Source: an uncultured Bacilli bacterium
Lineage (GTDB): Bacteria > Bacillota_I > Bacilli_A > RF39 > UBA660
Direction: 5' to 3'
Assembly (NCBI GenBank): GCA_947591175.1
Contig: CANQDB010000011.1
Location: 1 to 19,310 of the forward strand
DNA: 19,310 nucleotides
The notes beneath the pieces were generated by a model. The model saw nothing but the letters and a program-made list of their open reading frames with translations. It made no database searches and was not told where the DNA came from. The number at the start of each line of letters is the position of its first letter. Positions within the stretch are counted from its first letter, which is position 1. Both the position numbers and the translations under genes were made by a program. Below are positions 14,442 through 19,310 of this stretch, in pieces.

Positions 14442-14462
14442 AAAGTTGATAGAGGTATGAGT

Positions 14463-15563
14463 ATGAAAAAAATAGTTATTTTCGTCTTTCTTATTTTCTT
14501 TATGTTACCTAGTTCGGTGTTGGCTTTGTCGATAAAGAATACATCTTTAACAGGAGCTAATCAAGCCGTAATGAATAAAGAGGTAACTTTGACTTTTGCA
14601 GCTAACTTTGTGGATTTAGATATCGATAGTACCAATGGAATTTTAGCTGTCGATTATGAAATTAATTTCGATGATTCCGTTTTTGATATTACCCGTTTTT
14701 CTTCCGATAATGGTAACTGGGAAAGTCAACTTGTTAAACAAGATGGCAAATATTATATTGTAAGTATTGTCGATACAAATGATCCTGGTAGTAATCAATG
14801 TAATAATATGCCTTTACACTGCGGAGATTATCAAGTAAATATCACGTTTACGGTTAAAGAGTGCGATAGAAGTGTTTCATCTATTGGAATCGGAACCTTT
14901 GAAGTTATTGCATTCGATTCTAAAGACTTCGACGAAACAAAAGAATATCAAGCTGAAGAAATCGTTAATATGATGAGTTCCACTTCGCTCGATGTTAACA
15001 AGGAACAATTATTTGCTATCTATAAAACTGAGCCTACACCAACTCCTGATGTAGATGGAAAGACACCACTTCCTACGATAGATCCTAGTGAATATGTAAA
15101 TCCTAATCCTGAAGTGGAAGAGACGGAAGAAGGACCAAAGTCAGATAATAATTACTTGAGTAATATAGAAATCGAAGGCTACGATATTCATTTTGATAAA
15201 GAAATAGAAGAGTATCCTTTAACCATTCAAAAAGGAGTCAACAAGTTAAATATTAAAGTGACAAAAGAAAACAAAATGGCTTCTTATCATATTAAGGGAG
15301 CTGATGATTTGAAAGAGAACAACTACTTAGTAGAGATTACAGTAACAGCCCACAATGGTGATCAAAGAGTCTACACGATAAAGGTAAATGCACCTCTAGA
15401 AGAGGAAGAAAAGGAAGAAGGATTTCTTTCGTGGATTTCGAGCGTTAACCCCATAATATGGTGGATAAGTGGTGGTTCAATCTTAGGAGTAATTATAATA
15501 GTCGGGGGAATTATCCATTGGCGCAATAAAAAGTTCGATAAAAAATTGGACGATGTGTTATAA
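14463..15563 (+). CDS. Membrane-anchored surface protein with cohesin-like and cadherin-like domains
   Basis: A 366-residue exported protein. A signal peptide (1 to about 22, KKIVIFVFLIFFMLPSSVLA) is followed by a beta-rich domain (about 25-175) whose VDYEINFDDSVFDITRF start resembles cohesin-type folds. Next comes a Pro/Thr-rich linker with TPTPD, then a domain from YLSNIEIEGYDIHF to VYTIKVNAP (about 230-312) that fits the cadherin-like beta-sandwich (Cadherin-like b-sandwich, PF12733). One membrane helix (IIWWISGGSILGVIIIVGGI) and a short basic tail close it, so the bulk faces outward. Three cysteines in NQCNNMPLHCGDYQ and VKECDRS are exposed. ATG 14463 is preferred over 14457 because AGAGG sits 7 bp upstream. 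It heads an operon with a thioredoxin-like lipoprotein. Its ligand is unknown. Confidence 0.78.
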   Translation: MKKIVIFVFLIFFMLPSSVLALSIKNTSLTGANQAVMNKEVTLTFAANFVDLDIDSTNGILAVDYEINFDDSVFDITRFSSDNGNWESQLVKQDGKYYIVSIVDTNDPGSNQCNNMPLHCGDYQVNITFTVKECDRSVSSIGIGTFEVIAFDSKDFDETKEYQAEEIVNMMSSTSLDVNKEQLFAIYKTEPTPTPDVDGKTPLPTIDPSEYVNPNPEVEETEEGPKSDNNYLSNIEIEGYDIHFDKEIEEYPLTIQKGVNKLNIKVTKENKMASYHIKGADDLKENNYLVEITVTAHNGDQRVYTIKVNAPLEEEEKEEGFLSWISSVNPIIWWISGGSILGVIIIVGGIIHWRNKKFDKKLDDVL

Positions 15564-15586
15564 TTGAAGTTAAGGATGTGGTAATA

Positions 15587-16267
15587 ATGAAAAAGATTTT
15601 GTTAGGAATTTTAGTTTTCTTTTTAGTATTTGGTTTTACAGGCTGTGGTGAAAATAAAAATATGGATGCTGTTAAATTTAAGGAAGAGTATGAAAAATTA
15701 AATGGGACAACTAATTCGACAGGACAGGAACATAGAACGATTTCGGTTTCAGAAGATAATCCATTTGTTTATACGACACCAGAAGAGGTAGTTAAGAAAA
15801 TGGATAATAACGAGACTTTCTACGTTTACTTTGGTTCAAGTTACTGCCCATGGTGTCGTAGTATTATAGAAAAAGCAATAGAAGTAGCCAATAATAAAGG
15901 AATTGAAACTATCTATTACGTCGATGTGTGGGGTGGCGAAGACCATAAGGAAGTTTTCCGTGATGTCTACGAGTTAGATGAAGAAGGAAAACCTAAAGTC
16001 GTAAGTGAAGGAACGGAAGCTTACTATACGTTAATCGAAAGGTACGCATCTCTTTTATCGGATTACACTTTAACTGATGGTGATAGCAACAAGGTTCCGG
16101 TTGGCGAAAAGAGAATAGGGGCTCCTAATTTTATCTATGTTGAAAATGGTGAAGCAATTCGCTTGACCACCGGTATTTCTTCATCCCAAAAAGGTTCACG
16201 TGATGAACTTACGGAAGAGAACTTAAGTGATGAAGAAGCAAAATTTACAGAGTTCTTTGCTAACTAG
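15587..16267 (+). CDS. Thioredoxin-like lipoprotein with CPWC motif
   Basis: A 226-residue lipoprotein: signal KKILLGILVFFLVFGFTGC with the lipidated Cys at residue 20. A thioredoxin fold follows, with YVYFGSSYCPWCRSIIEKAI, where Cys87 and Cys90 form the redox pair, then IETIYYVDVWGG as the next strand. VGEKRIGAPNFIYVENG holds the cis-proline position opposite the active site. It probably reduces, makes or reshuffles disulfides outside the membrane. The upstream gene product has three exposed cysteines and is a natural candidate substrate. I begin at ATG 15587 because AAGGA is well placed; GTG 15578 is also in frame. Operon with 14463 and 16285. Confidence 0.85.
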   Translation: MKKILLGILVFFLVFGFTGCGENKNMDAVKFKEEYEKLNGTTNSTGQEHRTISVSEDNPFVYTTPEEVVKKMDNNETFYVYFGSSYCPWCRSIIEKAIEVANNKGIETIYYVDVWGGEDHKEVFRDVYELDEEGKPKVVSEGTEAYYTLIERYASLLSDYTLTDGDSNKVPVGEKRIGAPNFIYVENGEAIRLTTGISSSQKGSRDELTEENLSDEEAKFTEFFAN

Positions 16268-16284
16268 TTAGTTTTGGAGTTATA

Positions 16285-16506
16285 ATGGAAAACAAACTCG
16301 ATAAAAATTATAAAAAGTATAGAACACGTAAAATCTTACGTTATATCATCATGGTTCTAATGCTTTTAACTATCATCTTGTCAGTACTTTCTCTTCTAGG
16401 TTACATGACTTTTTTGATACCTTTAGGAGTCTTTGTAATTGCAACTTGTCTAGTTAAATATCGCGATAGTTTAGCCTTTTTAGAACCAAAGAAAAAGAAG
16501 GATTAA
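16285..16506 (+). CDS. Small two-helix membrane protein of unknown function
   Basis: A 73-residue protein with a very basic N-terminus (KNYKKYRTRKILRY), two membrane helices (YIIMVLMLLTIILSVLSLLGY and FLIPLGVFVIATCLV) and a basic tail ending PKKKKKD, so both ends should be inside. GGAG precedes the ATG. It lies 17 bp after the lipoprotein gene and is probably co-transcribed. Its stop overlaps by 4 bp the stop of the convergent radical SAM gene. I do not recognise a family. Confidence 0.7.
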   Translation: MENKLDKNYKKYRTRKILRYIIMVLMLLTIILSVLSLLGYMTFLIPLGVFVIATCLVKYRDSLAFLEPKKKKD

Positions 16507-17402
16507 ACTCCTTCACCATTAAAACTTGGAATAAAGCTTGCTTTATCGGTTTCATCTTCTTGGATGAAGCCGTTTTTTATGCCTAACTTTAGAGCATAGT
16601 CGATAACTTCGTCGTATTCTTCTTTAGATAGAGATTTATTTAATTCTTCAAAGTTTTTAAACTTCTTAACAACAGTGTACTGGTTCATAATACTAATAAA
16701 AATATCATCGTGATATGTTTCGTAAAGATACTCTAAGATTCTTTTAGAATCGTAGGTACGAGAAGGTAAGATAAGGTGTCTTACGATAACGCCTTTTTGC
16801 ATAATTCCATCTTTATCGAAGACGGGTTTTCCAACTTGTCTTACCATCTCTTCAATAGCCTCTGTCGCATATGAGAAATAGTTAGGAGCAGCCGAATAAG
16901 CGATTGCTAAATCATCATAATAGTACTTTAAATCAGGTAGATAGATATCGATTAAGCCATCTAGTTCTTTGATACTTTCGACATTTTCATAACTAGAAGT
17001 ATTGTAGATAATTGGGATTTTTAATCCCATCTTCTTGGCCTTTATAAGGCCTTTTTTAATTAAAGGAATATAGTGAGTCGGAGTAACTAAGTTAATATTA
17101 TGGCAACCTTTTGCTTGAAGTTCTAAACATATTTCACTAAATCTTTTAATGGTTACTTCTTTACCTTTACATTCTTCACTTAATTCGTAGTTCTGGCAAA
17201 AGATACATTTGAGATTACAATTTGAAAAGAAGATTGTGCCACTTCCATTTTTACCTGAAAGACATGGTTCTTCCCAATAATGTGGGGCCGCTCTTCCTAT
17301 TTTTAATTTATTACTGGCTTTGCAAAAACCTAGTTCACCATTATTTCTATTGACTTTACAATTTCTAGGACAGAGAGTACAAGAATCGAATGCTTTTTCC
17401 AC
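16503..17402 (-). CDS. PflX-like radical SAM protein (COG1313)
   Basis: A 299-residue radical SAM protein. The cluster motif is CNLKCIFCQNYE (Cys62, Cys66, Cys69), with CxxxCxxC spacing. Before it lies a second cysteine group, CTLCPRNCKVNR...GFCK (Cys8, 11, 15, 27), diagnostic of the COG1313 family of pyruvate formate-lyase-activase homologues. TPTHYIPLI, YNTSSYEN, DIYLPDLKYY and VRHLILPS are all family stretches. It likely makes a deoxyadenosyl radical, but its substrate is not established. Start is GTG 17402 with AAGGAAG 5 bp before. No formate-lyase gene is near. A consensus -10 (TATAAT) lies upstream at 17431-17426. Confidence 0.88.
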   Translation of the reverse strand: MEKAFDSCTLCPRNCKVNRNNGELGFCKASNKLKIGRAAPHYWEEPCLSGKNGSGTIFFSNCNLKCIFCQNYELSEECKGKEVTIKRFSEICLELQAKGCHNINLVTPTHYIPLIKKGLIKAKKMGLKIPIIYNTSSYENVESIKELDGLIDIYLPDLKYYYDDLAIAYSAAPNYFSYATEAIEEMVRQVGKPVFDKDGIMQKGVIVRHLILPSRTYDSKRILEYLYETYHDDIFISIMNQYTVVKKFKNFEELNKSLSKEEYDEVIDYALKLGIKNGFIQEDETDKASFIPSFNGEGV

Positions 17403-17425
17403 AATACTTCCTTCTTTCTAAGGAT

Positions 17426-17431
17426 ATTATA
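17426..17431 (-). promoter_or_regulatory. -10 box of the radical SAM gene
   Basis: Minus-strand TATAAT 23 bp before the GTG start. The -35 region is T-rich without a good match. Confidence 0.45.
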
Positions 17432-17472
17432 GAGAAAAACTTTAAAAAAGGAAAGTTCTAAAATGTCCAGGC

Positions 17473-17502
17473 TTGCATATTTTGAAGTAGGTGTGCTATA
17501 AT
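17473..17502 (+). promoter_or_regulatory. Promoter of the zinc-ribbon gene
   Basis: TTGCAT (17473-17478), 18-bp spacer, TATAAT (17497-17502) with an upstream TG (TGTGCTATAAT). It is among the strongest promoters in the window and implies a transcript start near 17509. Confidence 0.7.
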
Positions 17503-17508
17503 CATAAT

Positions 17509-17651
17509 TGTGTAATAGATAGAAAGATATTGCACGGATGGTGATAATTCACTGGATGTTATTTCAAGCTGATTTCTCTTTCTTCCCAAAAAAAGATGGG
17601 GCGTCTGGTGCGAAAGTTAAGTCCAATTTTTGTTGAAGGAGGGAAGAAAAG
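17509..17651 (+). promoter_or_regulatory. Long structured leader before the zinc-ribbon gene
   Basis: The 5' leader is about 140 nt, long for a 60-residue protein. TTTCTTCCC (17579-17587) is fully complementary to GGGAAGAAA (17641-17649), which overlaps the end of the Shine-Dalgarno AAGGAGGG. It can instead use its CCCA in a local hairpin with TGGG (17597-17600). GTGA-taat-TCAC forms another small hairpin upstream. The two options could switch translation. I do not recognise a named riboswitch class or a T-box, and no small reading frame stands out. Confidence 0.4.
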
Positions 17652-17834
17652 ATGCAAGAATTTCAAGACAAGACAATCACTTGTGTAGATTGTGGTCAAG
17701 ACTTTGTTTTTACGGCTGGAGAACAAGCTTTTTACCAAGAAAAAGGTTTTACAAATGAACCTAAGAGATGTAAAGCTTGCCGTGAAAAAAAGAAGGCTGC
17801 TCATCAAAATGAACAACCAAAAGAAGAGAAGTAA
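17652..17834 (+). CDS. Small zinc-ribbon protein (zf-trcl type)
   Basis: A 60-residue protein with two CxxC knuckles, ITCVDCGQDF and KRCKACREKK, that make a treble-clef-like zinc site. Between them is the family stretch FTAGEQAFYQEKGFTNEPKRC, which matches the 'probable zinc-ribbon' family found in many Bacillota (PF13451 from memory). The role is unknown, though the Lys-rich helix and zinc knuckle suggest nucleic acid or ribosome contact. AAGGAGGG gives a strong ribosome-binding site. The stop lies in the loop of the terminator. Confidence 0.82.
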   Translation: MQEFQDKTITCVDCGQDFVFTAGEQAFYQEKGFTNEPKRCKACREKKKAAHQNEQPKEEK

Positions 17835-17846
17835 TCTTCTTTTTTA
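17819..17846 (+). terminator. Terminator overlapping the end of the zinc-ribbon gene
   Basis: AAGAAGA (17821-17827) pairs with TCTTCTT (17835-17841), flanking A's with T's, followed by a T-run; the stop codon is in the loop. Confidence 0.65.
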
Positions 17847-17875
17847 TTGTGGAAAATTGATGTAAGCGGTAAAAT
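17847..17875 (+). promoter_or_regulatory. Possible murC promoter
   Basis: TTGTGG (17847-17852), 17-bp spacer, TAAAAT (17870-17875). Moderate match, placed right after the preceding terminator, so murC probably has its own transcript. Confidence 0.45.
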
Positions 17876-17897
17876 AAAAGTACGAGGTGAAGAACTT

Positions 17898-19205
17898 ATG
17901 AAGTATTACTGTATTGGTATTAAAGGATCGGGTATGAGTACGCTTGCCCAAATATTATATGATTTGGGAAACGAAGTTAAAGGGTACGACGATGCAAGGG
18001 AAGAAAAATATACGGAAGTGGGTCTTAAAAAAAGAGGTATTCCAATTTATTATGACGGAAGTTGTGAATTAGATCCGGAAACAATCGTCACTTATTCGGG
18101 AGCCTTTAAAGAGACGCATCCTGAGTTACAAAGAGTTCGACAACTAGGTTTAAAAATTCAAAGTTACAACGAACTTCTCGGTAGTATTACGAGTCTTTTT
18201 GAAACAACTTCGGTATGTGGAACCCATGGTAAGACGACGACTTCGTTACTTATTTCCCATATTTTAACGAACAGTATCGGTTGTAATTACTTCGTGGGTG
18301 ATGGATCCGGTTATGCTAATCCTAAGAACAAGTTATTTATAATAGAATCTTGTGAGTATCAAAAGAACTTTTTAGCGTATCACCCGACAAACGTCGTGCT
18401 TACAAATATCGAACTCGAGCACACGGAGTGTTATAACGGCATCGAAGATATTATTAACACGTTTGAAATATTTGTAAATAAGGCGAGTCAAATAGTTGTC
18501 TTATGTGGAGACGATGAAAATGTTCGAAAGATTAAGACGAACAATAAAACTTTCTACTATGGTTTTAACGAAAATAACGATTATGTTATTAAAAATCTAG
18601 TTCTAACCGATAGAGGTAGTGAGTTCGATCTTTATCACGAAGGCTCACTTTTCGGTCACTTCGATACACCACTATTTGGCAAACACATGGTTTTAAATAG
18701 TGTGGCCGCAATTATTTTGACATCGTACTATGGGGTTAGTAAGGAAGTAATTCATAAATTTCTCGAAACTTTCCAAGGTGCTAAAAGAAGATTTAAAGAA
18801 GAAGTTATAGGGAATACTGTTATAATCGACGACTATGCGCATCATCCAACGGAATTAAAGGTGACACTAGAAGCAGCAAGACAAAAGTATCCTAATAAAA
18901 AGTTGGTAGCAGTCTTTCTTCCAAACACTTATTCTAGAACTAAAGAGTTTAAAGATGATTTTATCAAAGCCTTAGATATAGCCGATATCAGTTATGTTAT
19001 GGATATTCATTGTGATAGAGAAGATGTAAAAGATTATCCTGGAGTATCAAGTGATTTAATAATTAATGGTTTAAAGAATGGAAGGAAACTTAGTCTAGAG
19101 ACAGTTGATGAGTTGTTAGAACATAAAGATTCAGTATTTTGCTTCATGAGTTGTACCAATATCTATATCATCGAGGATGAATTTAAGAAGAGATTAACTA
19201 AGTAG
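17898..19205 (+). CDS. murC: UDP-N-acetylmuramate--L-alanine ligase
   Basis: A 435-residue Mur ligase that adds L-alanine to UDP-MurNAc using ATP, the first peptide step of peptidoglycan synthesis in the cytoplasm. The N-terminal nucleotide-binding loop is GIKGSGMSTLA (about 6-16), close to the MurC GIGGIGMSGLA. The ATP loop is GTHGKTTT (about 108-115). ESCEY and TNIELEH follow, then the C-terminal IDDYAHHPTE and PNTYSRT typical of MurC. ATG 17898 is chosen because GAGGTGA lies 7 bp upstream; the frame extends to 17847 but that start overlaps the promoter. Mpl is a possible alternative, but the length fits MurC. A terminator follows. Confidence 0.9.
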   Translation: MKYYCIGIKGSGMSTLAQILYDLGNEVKGYDDAREEKYTEVGLKKRGIPIYYDGSCELDPETIVTYSGAFKETHPELQRVRQLGLKIQSYNELLGSITSLFETTSVCGTHGKTTTSLLISHILTNSIGCNYFVGDGSGYANPKNKLFIIESCEYQKNFLAYHPTNVVLTNIELEHTECYNGIEDIINTFEIFVNKASQIVVLCGDDENVRKIKTNNKTFYYGFNENNDYVIKNLVLTDRGSEFDLYHEGSLFGHFDTPLFGKHMVLNSVAAIILTSYYGVSKEVIHKFLETFQGAKRRFKEEVIGNTVIIDDYAHHPTELKVTLEAARQKYPNKKLVAVFLPNTYSRTKEFKDDFIKALDIADISYVMDIHCDREDVKDYPGVSSDLIINGLKNGRKLSLETVDELLEHKDSVFCFMSCTNIYIIEDEFKKRLTK

Positions 19206-19210
19206 ATTTT

Positions 19211-19238
19211 GCACTTGTCAACTTGACAGGTGCTTTAT
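19211..19238 (+). terminator. Terminator after murC
   Basis: GCACTTGTCA and TGACAGGTGC make a 10-bp stem (one G-U) with a 3-base loop, followed by TTTAT. Confidence 0.8.
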
Positions 19239-19245
19239 AGATTTA

Positions 19246-19287
19246 CACATTAATTTGACCAACGTTTTTGCACATTATTTTAGCCAA
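19246..19287. repeat. Two direct repeats, possible insertion sequence end
   Basis: CACATTAATTTGACCAA (19246-19262) and CACATTATTTTAGCCAA (19271-19287) agree at 14 of 17 positions, 25 bp apart. Spaced subterminal repeats of this sort occur at IS21-family ends. The window stops before any transposase could be seen, so this is only a candidate boundary. The remaining bases to 19310 show nothing else. Confidence 0.35.
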
Positions 19288-19310
19288 AAAAGAGAACCCC
19301 AAATTACTCT

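Noticed and set aside
17509..17651. T-box or known riboswitch in the leader
   Set aside because: No T-box TGGNACCGCG-like sequence, specifier loop or terminator, and no recognisable aptamer core.
17559..17816. Minus-strand 85-codon frame over the zinc-ribbon gene
   Set aside because: It is antisense to a well-supported gene and its leader; the Ser/Phe-rich product has no motif.
1..19310. Mycoplasma-type genetic code (TGA as Trp)
   Set aside because: TGA ends array genes 3, 4 and 5 and the TtcA-like gene at the right places, and tryptophans are TGG.
1..19310. tRNA or rRNA genes
   Set aside because: No cloverleaf with a GGTTCRA-type T arm or rRNA signature was seen in any spacer.

Overview
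The window is AT-rich bacterial DNA with Shine-Dalgarno sequences of the Bacillota type and frequent GTG starts. TGA is used as a real stop in several genes. A spore-germination receptor operon and murC point to a peptidoglycan-bearing, probably spore-forming low-GC Bacillota in the Bacilli/Erysipelotrichia neighbourhood, perhaps an uncultured gut lineage. This placement is inferred from gene content and style only.

Layout. Positions 1-2156 (minus strand) hold the end of a germination receptor operon: gerAA, then a truncated gerAC lipoprotein gene. A forespore-type -10 (CATACTA) lies in front. Next come an RlmD-type 23S rRNA uracil methyltransferase (2268-3485) and a two-repeat DUF305 protein (3664-4230). 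The 600 bp from 4231 to 4837 is not empty. It holds two tandem copies of a ~110-nt structured RNA, each with its own promoter and terminator. Convergent to the second copy is a 25-codon hydrophobic peptide gene whose ribosome-binding site is buried in a hairpin. I read this as a type I toxin-antitoxin locus with a duplicated antitoxin. A 13-bp palindrome occurs three times across it, the last copy just upstream of the pepF promoter. An M3-family oligoendopeptidase (4838-6535) follows.

Positions 6620-12405 carry the most unusual coding region: six tandem, divergent paralogues of ~290-335 residues. They share the order TD-x-A-x-L-x-G, G-x-YPQ, S/TP-V/I-EW, LLISKYGL, then a C-terminal helix ending in YQKxKK-like tails. 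A degraded remnant of a seventh copy lies between the fourth and fifth. The motifs resemble DUF6273; no function is known to me. Genes 2 and 3 are the youngest duplicates.

Downstream are an HdeD-like membrane protein; a CsoR/DUF156 repressor that has lost two of the three copper ligands, with an operator-like sequence between its -35 and -10; a TtcA-like PP-loop tRNA thiolase; and an envelope operon (14463-16506) of a cohesin/cadherin-like anchored protein, a CPWC thioredoxin-like lipoprotein and a small membrane protein. A PflX-like radical SAM protein faces them on the minus strand. A small zinc-ribbon gene behind a ~140-nt leader, and murC with its terminator, close the coding part. The last 65 bp carry two direct repeats that look like the subterminal repeats of an insertion sequence.
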